Source of the DNA: Aaosphaeria pasadenensis
Taxonomy: Eukaryota > Ascomycota > Dothideomycetes > Pleosporales
DNA: 64,000 nt
NCBI GenBank assembly: GCA_022813625.1
Contig: JAKLMB010000021.1
Span: forward strand, 434,001-498,000
Direction of reading: 5' to 3'
Shown here: piece by piece, positions 31,489-43,084 of the stretch
Layout of the letters: every line of letters starts with the position of its first letter
How positions within the stretch are numbered: the first letter of the stretch is position 1
The notes under the pieces: generated by a model
The model's input: only the letters and a program-made list of their open reading frames with translations
Told to the model about the DNA's origin: nothing
Databases searched by the model: none
Made by a program: the position numbers and the translations under genes

Positions 31489-31680
31489 TAACAGGAATGG
31501 ATTTCCTTCTAATGCGATTGAGCGACCCTTGTGTTGATCTTATAGTGAATTTCTCAGTTTCTAAGAGATATCTTCAGTCTCTTGTGTTATCGTGAGCGCG
31601 ATTACACGAATTGAGTGTATTTACACAAGATCTGTGTACCCTCGCTCCATTCTCAATCTCAAGACTACAAACCACCAACG

Positions 31681-33651
31681 ATGAAATTATCCACAAGAGG
31701 CCCCGTGGTGCTATCCACGCTTCTCCCGTTCCTCTTCCATCTCGCCCCGTCATCCGCGCAGTTCGTCTCCCCGCCGACAGACCTGATCACGAAGACGGGC
31801 TACGCGGGCATCGACGTGCGGTACAAGCAAGTCCCACCCGGTATATGCGAGCTTGATCCGAATGTGAAGAGCTTCTCCGGGTACGCGGACGTCGAGGAGG
31901 ATCAGCATATCTTCTGGTAAAACCCCTCCCTCCTTCTCTTTTTCCTTATCTAGTGTTGTAGAGTCGCTGATGGGGAGATGTCAGGTGGTTCTTCGAGGCG
32001 CGGAATCAAGATCCCAGCACTGCGCCACTGACGGTTTGGATCAATGGCGGGCCAGGGAGCTCATCGATGGTGGGGTTGTTTGAGGAGCTGGGGCCGTGTA
32101 GTATTGATATCAATGGCGAGGTGGTGAATAATCCGTTTTCGTGGACGAATGCTTCGAATATGGTATGTAGACGTCTTTCCCCTTTCGAAGTCGATTGCGA
32201 GGTTGTGTCTAGCATTGTTTGCAAGATTAAGCACTTGATATTGACCATATGGAATAGCTATTCATCGATCAACCAACGACCACGGGATTCTCGTACTCAG
32301 TGCCAGTTCCCGCCTACAAGGACGCAGGATATACAATCCAACTACCAAACAACACCTGCCCGGACTACGCCGAAGAGTTCGGCACCTGCGGTACATGGTC
32401 ACGCCCATTCCACACCATGACCGCAAACTCGACGCACAACGGCGCGCCCGCCATGTGGAAGACACTCCAAGGCTTCATGGGCGCATTTCCGGAATACTCT
32501 CGCTCCGGCTTCAACTTCGCCACTGAATCATACGGCGGACACTACGCCCCCATCTACAACGCCTACATCGTCGAGCAAAACGCAAAGGATATCCCGGGCG
32601 CCCACAAGATCCAACTCGAGAACGTACTCATCGGCAACGGATGGCTGGATCCTCTCGTGCAGTTCCCGTCGTACTACGAGTTCATGGTGGAGCCGGGCAA
32701 CACGTACGACTTCGACCCGTTCAACGCGTCCGTGAAAGCGCAGCTCTACAACGCCGTCTACGGCGAGGGTAACTGCATCGATCAGCTCCAATTGTGCGCG
32801 GAGACGGGGCAGAATTCAGTGTGCTCGCGCGCCGACAACTTCTGCCTCGACAAAGTGCAACTGTACATCGACGAGCTAACGGGAAGGGACGACTTGGATT
32901 TCAGGTACTTGTTGCCGTTGAGGTTTCCGTACAGGTTCTACGTGCCGTATTTGAATAGGGCGGACGTTCAGGCGGCGATCGGGGCGTATCAGAACTACTC
33001 GACGCAGTCGCCGACTGTGGCTTCGGCTTTTGATAACACGGGGGATGATGGGAGGGAGGCGGGGACGCTGGAGGCGTGCAGGACGTTGTTGGAGAGTGGG
33101 GTGCAGGTTATGCTGTACTATGGCGATACGTATGTTTTGTTTCCTCCTCGACTTGCTTCAAGTCATTTACCTGTTTTTAAGATACTCTACTAACTTTTCA
33201 ATATAGTGATGTCAATTGCAACTGGATAGGCGGACAAGCCGCCGCAGCAAAGGTAGCAGCACCGGGCTATGAATCAGCCGGGTTCGTCAACCTCACGACA
33301 TCAGACGGCATCGTGCACGGCCAAGTCCGCCAAAGCGGCCTCTTCTCCTTCCTCCGCATCTACGAGGCCGGCCACGAGGTCCCCTTCTACCAGCCGCTCG
33401 CATCGTTGGAGATATTCAAGCGGGCGCTCGCTCGCCTGGACATCGCGACTGGGTTGGTTAAGATCGAGGGGGAGAATCTGGGGTACAGGACCGTGGGGTG
33501 CCCGACGTCGGATTATAGAGAGGGGAATGGGACGGTCCAGTGGGAGGTGACGCCGAAGAATGCTACGTATAATACGAAGCTGCATGCTCCTGATCCGGTG
33601 CCTACTTGGGCGCCTGCGGCCTCGTCGTCGCCGCCGCCGCCAGCAGTGTAG
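31681..33651 (+). CDS. secreted serine carboxypeptidase, family S10
   Basis: Four exons, 31681-31916, 31985-32162, 32258-33129 and 33207-33651, encode 576 residues. A signal peptide (MKLSTRGPVVLSTLLPFLF...SSAQ) opens the protein. The catalytic triad is visible: S229 in ATESYGGHY, D430 in DVNCNW (rebuilt across intron 3) and H485 in AGHEVPF. The oxyanion segment is WINGGPGSSSM. Many Asn-x-Ser/Thr sites fit a secreted glycoprotein. It removes single C-terminal residues from peptides, mostly at acidic pH. The C-terminus is Pro/Ser-rich with no GPI-type tail. Introns of 68, 95 and 77 nt all keep frame. Confidence 0.95.
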
Positions 33652-35123
33652 ATGATTCCGACATGAGGGATAATGTTGAGGCTACATGCAATGTTAATTG
33701 GTTGATGTATAGACGGACATACAATCTCGTAGAAAGCAATTGAAAGAGAAATAGAGAAACTGTACATTCATATAAATCTTCAATGATCGAACCCATACAT
33801 GTACATACAGAATCGAAAATTGGTTAGTATACAGCACGAGTCATACTAGAGTCTAGCAGTATGTATGCCTACGAGTAATTTAGGTAGGTACTTAGATAGA
33901 TACATGCGAGATCGTGGTCTGTGGGTTTGGCATTTGTATACAAATGGTTCTAGACGGCCGGGCGACGAGACGTCACGGGTGACAGGATGGGTTATGCGTA
34001 CCGGGGTTTTAGCATCCTTTCAGGGGGGAAAAGGTCTGTGATGGGAATTCATTCTTTTCTTCCTTTACTACTGAACTGTTTTATCTGGCAAATGTGTAAT
34101 TGCTCGAATACTTGATGGTTCTTTAAGTTGATTGTCGTTAGTGGAGATGCATGACGGGTAGATAGATCAACAATCTACTTCTTAGAGTACCATGGACCAT
34201 GATCGGATCTAGAATGGGATAAAGATAGATGGAATATAAAAAGAAAAGTCCAGCAACTGGATTGGATGGAATTTTATGGAAATGAAAGGGCAGCGTAATC
34301 ATGATCCCTGTCGAAACGCGCGTTGAATCCCTGGAATTTTAGAGTCGAATTACACAGTAAGTTAGATGCCATCCAACATCCTCAACATTGGGGGTAGCCA
34401 AGTAGCACGGTCTACAGTTCTATAACGTCTGATGTCTTATTGAAAGGAAGAATAGGAGCCATGCAGAGAGACTATTAAGAGCAGAGAAATCATAGTTACA
34501 GTCAACTAAATAATATCTATTGTCCTTCCCTCTCTGTAGGGCGAGTTTACTTAATACCCACCATACTATACTCTTACTCGTACCGTAGAAGCAGCAACCA
34601 ACAAGAACCTGGGAAAGATCCCGACCACCCACGAGCTGCCTCACTTCCACCACACTCACTCATCTTCACTCGTTCACCACACACATACACATACTCATAG
34701 CGACCACCAGCAAGCCACTCCCACGCGCAACACCTCCATCCACCTTCCCGTCTCACCGACGCACAGCATTCTCGCGAATCGTCGCCCTGTCCGCAGCCGT
34801 CGCAACCCTCCACGCCTCCCGAGCCCGTGTCACGCCGGAATAGTCTAAGACAACATTTTCCCAACTGCCCACTCAACACTCTCTCGCAACTCTCCAATCC
34901 AACAACTCCCGCATGCAACTGGCGATGGTTCCTGCTGGCTCATGGCCTCGCTGAGCGCTGAGGGGCTTTTCACCTCCCCTTTCCCAATCACCTCGCTGTC
35001 AGGTTAATCCCTTCGTTGTTGTTGTCGTCGCCTTCGACTTTCGTCATATTCCCAATTCCCCACGCCGCCCGCGCTCACGGCCTCTTCCCACCTACCACGA
35101 GTCGCCCCTCGAGTCAGCCCCTC
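33652..35123. other. intergenic, long 5' region of the 1242-residue gene
   Basis: About 1.5 kb without a supported gene. The right part (34.6-35.1 kb) is pyrimidine-rich, as expected for a long 5'UTR/promoter of the following gene. Confidence 0.45.
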
Positions 35124-38100
35124 ATGGCACCCTCGAATGTCTTTTCCTACCTCAGGCCCGGCCATGGCAAGCGCAATGCTTCGGGCTCCTCCACCATCGC
35201 TTCGCCAGATCCCTCAGTAGCCGATATAACCTCTCCCAATTTCGCCCCGCCCTCCGTCCAGTCGCCAGAGTACTTCACGTCGCCGCGCATACCTGACAAT
35301 GCGAGCTTCGCATCTGCGTCCCCCGTATCGCCCTATCCTCCCCAGCTTCCACCAATCCCGCGCGTTGCATCTCGAGTGAAGAAGAATGGGCCAAGGCCCA
35401 GCCTTGCCAGTCCCCAGTATTCGCATGGATCAACGGGGGCGGTGTCGTCACCCGTCGTGGAGGAGAGAAGCTTCCTTTCCCCTACTCAGCTTCGGCGCGA
35501 ACAACTGTCTCCGGGACTCGAGAGTTTGCGCCCGTCTTCCAGATCAACGAACGCCAGCTCCATCACCGGCCTTCGTTCTCCGGGACAAAGTCTCACTCAG
35601 GTGGTGGAACAGTCCAAGAACTCAGAGACACCGCCAGCGTCATCCTCGTCGTTCCTTTCCCCCACCAACATGTCGTACTCGACGAACTCCAGATCTCAGA
35701 CATCGCTCGGGAGCGGGACGAGTGACAAGCTATCAAATAACCAAATGGCGACACCCCCACCCACAGCACCGGCGGGGAGATCCACCAAATCCCGACTCAA
35801 CATCAGGAATCCCATGTCATTGCTGATGCGTCGAAGGTCCGGACCGGCGCTGGACCCTCTATCAGACGAAGCAATCGTCACCCATCGAAACCCTTCCACG
35901 ATCGTCCCACCCATGTCAGACAACTACGATCCCAGTATTCGTGGCCGTATCGTGCATGACTTCAGCGCGCCGCGCCCGAACCGGAACTTTTCTCACAACA
36001 ACGCATATGGAGGTAGTGACCAGGCGCAAGCCGATAATGGTGTAGAGTACGGTCGGCAAAGCCCTGCCAAAGTAGAAAGGGAGCATACACCCGTGTTCCG
36101 CGAACATTTCGACGATGACACCAGCTACGAACAGTCACAAGCCGCCATCAGAGCAGAGCAGCTGGCAAATAAGGGCTTCATCGCTAGGAACTCATGGCAA
36201 CCACCGCCGGAGAGGAATTCATGGAACTCGCTCTCTGCTAAATCGCCTCCACCACCGCCTCCACTCCCGAAAGACTCGCCTCCCCCTCCTCCAAGACAGC
36301 AACCACAATCTCCGCCACCAGTAATACAAGAAACTGCCGTGGAGTTCGAATCTTCAATACTATCCCCAGTCATGGAGACCCCCACAATGGCCGATGCGCC
36401 CACTGAGTTCTCGCCCAGGAAAAGGAAGTCAACCAAAACACCACCTCCAGCAAGGTCGAGAGCTCCGTCGCTATCAGACCCATCATTCATACCCGCTGGT
36501 TTACCAAATCACCTTACAAGTCGAGCGTCTAGATTCAGCTTCCAGATCGCCGGCACGGACAACTCGCAAGAGAAGGAATTGGAGGACAGGCACAAACAGA
36601 AAGCGGCGGAGAAGGCATCCAAGGAGGTCCGCATGTCTACTAATTCAATGGACGACGCCTATGACGATTACGAAGATATGGACGACTTTGACATGGACGG
36701 CGGTTATGAAGAAGAAATTCCAATGCTCGGCGATGACGACGGCTATGGCGATCCGACGATGGCCCCAGGTATGGGTGGCTTTGACTTTTCCTCACTTTCA
36801 ATAAACGCAAACAACAACCCAATGAGCCCTCTCGGAATGGCTGGTGAGCCACAAACGCCGTACGACGCCAATGGCAATGTGATTGGCTTCGCGCTGTCAG
36901 AGAGTATGACGCAGAATATGCACATGCCTGGTGTCGGGTATAATCTGAATCAAATGAACGTGCCCACAGATGCAGTCCACGGTCTTGGTATAGTCGATGC
37001 TCATCGAGGGCTTGAGGCGGAAGCGAATAATGAGTCACCAGATGATACCGGTGCTGCTGCTTCAAACATGATGGGGTATGAGGATGATCTGGGTGATGAC
37101 ATGTATTTCGATGATGGTATGATTGAAGCACAGGGGGACATGGATGCCGGAGAATTTGATGAAAACGTATTCGACGACCCCACGGGTCCTCTTTTCGACC
37201 GAAAAGTCAAGTCGCCAACCGAAGAGCAATTCCTTGATAATGCAGCTCTGTCATCACAACTACCAGCCGAAGCCGCCTTGGATGCTGGCTACGAGGCAGA
37301 CGATGACTTGACACGGCAGATAAACAAATCTGAACCGTCCCTCGCTCACAAAACCTCGATGGCTCATCAAAGGCCAACTGTAGACTTCAGCAACATCAAT
37401 ACGTACCACAGCGCCCTGGCCGACGCCGCCAACCGTGCTGAGGCAGAGGGTCGATTCGCACGCAAGCCAAGCATTGACAGTGCACATCCACCCTCTGAGA
37501 TGGATGATGCATCTTCCCAGAGTGGTTCACGCCCGAGCCTGATCCCAGATGACGGCCGCTTCAGCCAAGAGACCGCAGGCTTTCCACATGACGATGACCT
37601 ATACGGCGTAAGCTCTGGTTTCATGGACGATTACGACTATAGCGACTACGATTCTACCCTAGAGGATGACCCTATGATTGCTGCTGCCAATGCAGAAGCA
37701 CTTGCGAATGACTACGAAGGCTTCTACGGACAAGAGTTTGGATTCTACGCAAATGCACAGGGAGACACGATGAATACTTATGGTGGTTTCTTCGGCTCGT
37801 CTGGCTTGGGCCGCAGTGTAAGTGGGCGGAACGCAGTCCGAGAGCCAAACCTGACACCTATTACCGAGCGGAGTGAATACAGTACCCGCAATTCTTTCAT
37901 CAGTCTGAATCATTTCCGGGATAGTCAACAGCCAATTCAAAGTCCTGGACTGGCACAACTGGCAAGAATGAGTCCCTATGGCTGGAGAGAGGAGGAGCCA
38001 GACATGAGCCTGGATTCCCTGATGAAGCTGCGCAAGGGCACATTCGGTGGCAGTACGGCCAGTCTGGGTGGTACACCTAGCTCGACGGGCAACAGTCCTA

Positions 38101-38852
38101 GGAATTCGAGTCCGATGGGCATGCAATTCCTACCGCGAACGTCAAGCCCGCTGCCCAACAACACCGTCTCACATCCTGATTCCTCGGAGGTGCCTGAAAG
38201 CGACGATTCGGGTGGTATAGACGATGGGTACGATGATGACGTTCTGGATGCAATTAACGACATGTCGGGAGAATATTCAGATGAGGAGGATGATCCAAAT
38301 ATGACCAAGCCCGAAAGTCCTACCCTGACTGCAAAGGAATGCTCTTCATTATCGAATCTCCCATTGTCCTCCGATAGGGACGACATACCTCCATTGCCGC
38401 AGATACTGCCTCTGCACCCGCACGCCCCCAGGATGGCAGTCTCCTCACCTCTCGCAAACATCCCTCTTCAATCGTCACCACCAACGATGCCCCTTCCTTC
38501 TCCACCACTCCCCCTGAATGTTCATACAGGCCATCAATCGGCATCCACCTACTCGCCCTCTGATCCTCAGTCCATCGACCTGAGTCTCCCATCGCCACTA
38601 GCATCAGCATCAGCCCAGCACCGCGGCTCTTTCGGCCTCATCTCGCCCATCTCGACAACATCCCCAATGACGCCCGGCGGCTCCACGGGCTGGAAAGCCG
38701 GACACAGCCGCAAGGGCTCCGACAGCGTCACCTACGTCCGCGAGCACGACGAACTTGGCGGCGACCGCTGGGTCCTCGAGCGTAGGCGTACAGCAGAAAG
38801 CGGAGAGCTAGAACTGATCGGCAGGGAGATCGTCGAGGGCGGAAGGATCTAA
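35124..38852 (+). CDS. large disordered fungal protein of unknown function
   Basis: A single-exon 1242-residue protein. The frame extends upstream, but the first ATG is at 35124 (MAPSNVFSYLRPGHGKRN). Most of it is low complexity: a Ser/Pro-rich first third, a proline cluster near residue 375-395 (PPPPPPLPKDSPPPPPRQ), Asp/Gly/Met-rich acidic repeats around 515-560 and 650-700, and many phosphorylation-like SP/TP sites. The last 50 residues look ordered and charged (SVTYVREHDELGGDRWVLER, then ELELIGREIVEGGRI) and are probably the conserved part. No enzyme motif, signal peptide or membrane helix is seen. It could be a scaffold or polarity/signalling adaptor, but I do not recognise it. Confidence 0.75.
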   Translation: MAPSNVFSYLRPGHGKRNASGSSTIASPDPSVADITSPNFAPPSVQSPEYFTSPRIPDNASFASASPVSPYPPQLPPIPRVASRVKKNGPRPSLASPQYSHGSTGAVSSPVVEERSFLSPTQLRREQLSPGLESLRPSSRSTNASSITGLRSPGQSLTQVVEQSKNSETPPASSSSFLSPTNMSYSTNSRSQTSLGSGTSDKLSNNQMATPPPTAPAGRSTKSRLNIRNPMSLLMRRRSGPALDPLSDEAIVTHRNPSTIVPPMSDNYDPSIRGRIVHDFSAPRPNRNFSHNNAYGGSDQAQADNGVEYGRQSPAKVEREHTPVFREHFDDDTSYEQSQAAIRAEQLANKGFIARNSWQPPPERNSWNSLSAKSPPPPPPLPKDSPPPPPRQQPQSPPPVIQETAVEFESSILSPVMETPTMADAPTEFSPRKRKSTKTPPPARSRAPSLSDPSFIPAGLPNHLTSRASRFSFQIAGTDNSQEKELEDRHKQKAAEKASKEVRMSTNSMDDAYDDYEDMDDFDMDGGYEEEIPMLGDDDGYGDPTMAPGMGGFDFSSLSINANNNPMSPLGMAGEPQTPYDANGNVIGFALSESMTQNMHMPGVGYNLNQMNVPTDAVHGLGIVDAHRGLEAEANNESPDDTGAAASNMMGYEDDLGDDMYFDDGMIEAQGDMDAGEFDENVFDDPTGPLFDRKVKSPTEEQFLDNAALSSQLPAEAALDAGYEADDDLTRQINKSEPSLAHKTSMAHQRPTVDFSNINTYHSALADAANRAEAEGRFARKPSIDSAHPPSEMDDASSQSGSRPSLIPDDGRFSQETAGFPHDDDLYGVSSGFMDDYDYSDYDSTLEDDPMIAAANAEALANDYEGFYGQEFGFYANAQGDTMNTYGGFFGSSGLGRSVSGRNAVREPNLTPITERSEYSTRNSFISLNHFRDSQQPIQSPGLAQLARMSPYGWREEEPDMSLDSLMKLRKGTFGGSTASLGGTPSSTGNSPRNSSPMGMQFLPRTSSPLPNNTVSHPDSSEVPESDDSGGIDDGYDDDVLDAINDMSGEYSDEEDDPNMTKPESPTLTAKECSSLSNLPLSSDRDDIPPLPQILPLHPHAPRMAVSSPLANIPLQSSPPTMPLPSPPLPLNVHTGHQSASTYSPSDPQSIDLSLPSPLASASAQHRGSFGLISPISTTSPMTPGGSTGWKAGHSRKGSDSVTYVREHDELGGDRWVLERRRTAESGELELIGREIVEGGRI

Positions 38853-39639
38853 TATAGATCCCCTCCCCTCCCTGGCTCCATTATGACATCTTTAACAAAA
38901 GTTCAACTACACCAAAGAGAAGAGAAGACTAAAGTCAAGAAGCTTACTTGCTTGCATTTTACACACCCTCTCGCATCATCATCATCAATCATCATCATGA
39001 TCATCACATTGAGCGCTTCGCTTCCCTTTGCACACACGTTTTGGACACGAAAAAGGAACCCGGTGTTGTTGGATAACGTTTGTTTTTTTTCTCATCGGCG
39101 GCATTTTCATCGGCGTTGCTATCGTCATATCATCATCATCGCTTACCTCCTCTTGACTGCGGGCTTTTCGAGAGTGATATATATAACATAATAGATGTGG
39201 TTTTCCGCCGTAATGCTTTATCCGTATCTTTTTTGCGATGTCTGAATGCCTGCGATGTCTGTGTGCTACGGCGGTGAATGGGTTGCGTGGTCTTTTATCT
39301 CGAGCTTGAGGTTGAATATATAGAGGGTAGGCACGTCCGACTGGCCCCATGCTAATGTTTTATGCACACGACAGTGCATTCATTTCGCCGGGGTTTGAGA
39401 CTGTTTTTGAGACTTTTACTGGCTACAGGACACTCTTGAATAGCGACTTCCTTCAGGTATGGAAGATACACGAAGCTGCCTGCCCTCTGTACGATATGAG
39501 AGAGAAAGGGAAGTGGACTTTGGCGGCATAAGTTTCCCCATCCACTTATATCCAACATCTTCACACCCTCAGAAAGCTCCACAGCCCACGCCCCATCACC
39601 CCCATTCCAACCCCCCAAAAATCCCATCCCCAGTCCAGT
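38853..39639. other. intergenic, contains a second MITE-like copy
   Basis: About 790 nt between convergent genes. It holds a CAT/ATC triplet stretch (about 38975-39003) and the degraded element copy at 39317-39491. No gene is supported. Confidence 0.5.
39317..39491. mobile_element. MITE-like element, diverged copy 2
   Basis: Same orientation and order of shared blocks as copy 1: GAGGGTAGGCACGTC near the left end, TGGCCCCATGCTA (39342-39354, identical to 30677-30689), TTTACTGGCTACAG (39415-39428, identical to 30746-30759) and CCCTCTGTAC at the right end. The inner part of the right inverted repeat is missing, and the ends have decayed. Confidence 0.65.
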
Positions 39640-41401
39640 CTACACCGCCGGCTTCGCGGTCAACGCGCCCCCGTTCACACTCGACACCCCGCTCCACACC
39701 AGCATCTTCGGCACGAGCGGCTGCAGCGTCTTCAACCACACCGTTTCGTACAGGCCGGGGCTGCCGTCCGAGGCTTTACTCGTCGGCTCGAGGCTGCCCC
39801 ACTGCTTGGAGTCGGTGCAGCACGCGCTGTTGCTGCCCCAGAAGGGGCCGGCCGCCCACGCCGTCCAGCCGATGTACACGTCGTTGCGGTCCATGTACTT
39901 CACCATGTCGGACAGCATCTGCGCGCACTGTTGTTCCCGTTCACGACGTCAGTGTCTCCCAAAACCGTGGACAAAATAAATAGAATAAAGAACGAAGGAG
40001 TTAGGGAGGGAGGGACGCACCTGCGTAGTATTGCTACCGCCAAACTCGGTAATCATAGCCTTGTACTTATTCTGTTTCAGCCAGTTCGTCACGCCGTCGA
40101 GTTCGCTCGCCGGCTTCGTGCACGCGGCGTGCGAGCCGCTGTAGTCCTCGTCGAGGTACTCGTGGATATCGAACGCGAGGTTGGCCTCCGGGTCCTTGAG
40201 CTGCGTGAGCTGCGTGTTGGGGTCGTTCCCCTTCGTCCAGTAGTGGCCGCCGGACCAGGAGTTTCCCGGCGCGAGGATGAGTTGCTTCGCGCCGGACTTG
40301 CGGATCGCGTCGATGGCGGCTTGGTTGTTGCGGATGACGAGGGAGGTCGCCATGTCGTGGGGTTCGTTCATGAGGCCGAAGATCACTTTTTCGTTGTCTT
40401 TGAAGCGGAGGGCGAGTTCGCCCCAGAAGGCCCCGAATTGCGCGGTCGTGGCGGCGGTTTTGTCGGATGTGTCGCCGATTATGCTGCCGGTCATGGGTTG
40501 TTGGGATGGGTCGTTGTATCTCATGTCTGGAATGGCGATGCAGTTAGTTTCCCGTGGAATTTGAGGTCAGTGTCAGACATTTGGGGAGACTTACAATTGT
40601 GCGGATCCAAGATGCAATATGCGCCTGGAGGTCATATCGTTAGCAACAAACACACCTCCATACCAGGATATCGGTATACCAACTGACCCTTCGTCTTGGT
40701 AACATAGTCAACAGCCTCCTTGAAGTACCCGAAATGCGTCTCATTGAATTTGGCTCCTAGACCCCCAGCGACGGGACACATTCTCTCGAGCAAGAACGCA
40801 ATTCGAAACAGATTGACCTGCGAGTTCCCTCAGCCTCAACGTCAGCCCTCAAGCTTTCACCAACATCATTCATATCATCTCTCTTCACCAGCCCCACCAA
40901 CCCCACACAACGTTCGGACCGGCAAAAAAAAAGAGCAAAAACATACAACAGCGGGGATTCGCTGATGGTCACCCACTCAACTACTAGTCCGCCGGTACTA
41001 TGCTTAAGTATGGCTGAGCGAACGGGAAGCCCTGTTTTCATAGTCCAATGGTCGTATGTATCAGTCTCTCCAAAATCCTCCCTACAAAATCCCGAACATC
41101 GATCAAAAACGAGCATCCCACCCGCCTCTCCAACCAATCTACAAAAGTCCTCCTATGAAAAAAAGTGGCGACAAAGAGAAGAGTCGAAGCTTACATTGTT
41201 CTGGTCGACGTAGACGTCAATGCCCTTCTTGTCGATGAACGAGTAGTCGACGCCGAACCTCCCTGGTAGCCCGAATCCCTTCTGCTTGTTCTGGCTCCAG
41301 ACGCCGAATTCGCCGGAGCTCTGCGCGACGCCGACGTAGAAGAACTTGGCTGACGCCAGGGACGCGAGGGACCAGAGTGTCGTTAGTTTGCGGATGAGCA
41401 T
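39640..41401 (-). CDS. secreted endo-beta-1,4-glucanase, glycoside hydrolase family 5
   Basis: Five exons, 41401-41195, 40817-40688, 40624-40595, 40526-40021 and 39927-39640, encode 386 residues. A signal peptide (MLIRKLTTLWSLASLASA) precedes the TIM barrel. Conserved GH5 parts: VNLFRIAFLLERM, AYCILDPHNY, the acid/base E177 in IFGLMNEPHD, FDIHEYLD, and the nucleophile E283 in MITEFGGSN. No cellulose-binding module is attached. It should cut internal beta-1,4 links in cellulose or mixed glucans. Exon 3 is only 30 nt and intron 1 is 377 nt, far longer than others in the window. All junctions keep frame and both glutamates are present. Confidence 0.94.
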
Positions 41402-43084
41402 TGTGAAGGTCGGCTGCGTGGTTACTTTCTTTGCGTTGTGGGGAGGAGGATGGGGGCGCGACGGCGGGGCGTGGAGGCCTTTTAATGATCTTTCCCTCAG
41501 ATCTGGGGTCTAGAAGGGAAGGACAGGGTAGGACTAGGAGGAGAGTACTCGTAGATTGGGAGGATAAAATGTTTCCGAGATTATAATATCGTGACATTGC
41601 CTCAGATCTCCGACCATCCCCCGTCGATCCGTCTTCCAGAAAGACGACAGATATTGCATCTACCCCCCTCTCTCTGTTCTCCTCCGCGTCAGAAAGGGGG
41701 ATCGGAGTCGATTGAAAGATAGAATTGGTCAGTGTTGGTTTTATATTGTTCCCAATTGAGGTATCTGCCATAAATCTGGACAGAAAATTCAGAGGTATCA
41801 GTCAATCGTCCAGAGGAGTGAACGAAAGAATTGACAGGGACGTCTTAATATCGGAAAACGGGCCTTCCTCTCCCTGCACCTTCTCGAAGCAATCTAAAAA
41901 GACCCTCACTCAGGGCCACGCGCCAAATTAGGATCTAGCAACATTCCCACCCTGTTCCGTTTCCCTTCTCCTTCCTTCCGCCGTTTTTAGATTGGACATC
42001 TGATCAATTGGCATCCACAAAGCCGACGTGCTCTGGAACGAAGGGAAGGAAAACTAATCATTTAATCTGAATAACGAACATGTCATTTAAATTCGTCTCT
42101 TTCGTTCGGATGTATGTGAATATGGGGTGGTGGTGGTAGTGGTTTAGATATATTCATAGACGACGCGGAGGCAAGCGCTCCGAGACGTTTTCAGCACCAG
42201 CAGCGGGCGGTGAACAACTATGATTCGAATACAATCAACGACTGAACTCGTCCTGATTCCAAGACCCGTGACGCATAAAAAAACACTCGACCGTGTCTAA
42301 AGGAGTTCAGTAATCACGAAAAACCCACCGTACGTCCGTAAACCCTACGTGCCACACTGAGGCTGAGTCTCTCACAGGGCTGTGGCGCCGTACAATGAAT
42401 TACCTGATCCGGCCTAGACGTTTCCAGATCCGGTAAGCGGAGGAGCATTAAGCTTAATGCGCAATCGTAATGTTGGTCGCTTATCGCATCTGCCATGACG
42501 GACGTCGAAGTTCGGTGGGGCGCGAAGTGAGTGGAGTGGGTGGTGGGAGGGATTCGGACGTAAGGTGTGTCCACCGGGGTTGGGGTTCGTCCGAAAGGTG
42601 GTGATAGTGCGTGAGGAAGGAGGTTGTGTGGAGAGACGGGTTGCGTGTGCGTAGCTGGGATGTTCTCTTGTCTGGCCAATGGGTCTACGTGAACATTGGC
42701 GAGTATTGAGGTTTTGGGGAGATTTATTGATCGAGTCTGCCTTGACTGGATATTTCTCGGAGCATTTCGAACTCGAAGCTGACATTCATCGTAGTGAAGA
42801 TGCGTTCATCCACGATGCTACGGCCCCAACCCCGAATCTTTCGGTCATGCTTTCTTACTAGGCGACGCCGAAGACTACGTCGTCGATCGACGCGGCCGTG
42901 AGAACAGTGGCTTCAGCTAGGTACGAGATGAAGCTGCGGCTGAGAAATATCACGGCCGTAGGAGATGTTGCTGGGAGCTATGCATGAGTTTGTCGAATGT
43001 ATAAAGCGTTTAGTCCAACTGCTTCAGTCAATGATGCTATGTTCAATGCACTCCTATTGTCCCACTCCGCCTGGTATCATCTCA
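41402..43084. other. divergent promoter region (endoglucanase and transcription-factor-like gene)
   Basis: About 1.7 kb between divergent starts with only short frames lacking family features. It has runs such as GGTGGTGGTGG near 42126. No gene is supported. Confidence 0.45.

Larger units (their letters stand above)
30115..31680. other. intergenic, contains a MITE-like element
   Basis: A 1.6-kb stretch with no supported gene. It holds the inverted-repeat element at 30652-30841 and the carboxypeptidase promoter with a TATA-like TATAAATA at 31481. Confidence 0.5.

Noticed and set aside
41217..41771. 184-codon minus-strand frame overlapping endoglucanase exon 1
   Set aside because: Out of frame with the signal peptide and GH5 start; composition is random-like.
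42314..42785. Minus-strand frames of 121 and 123 codons
   Set aside because: Pro/Thr/His-rich low-complexity translations without a homologous pattern.
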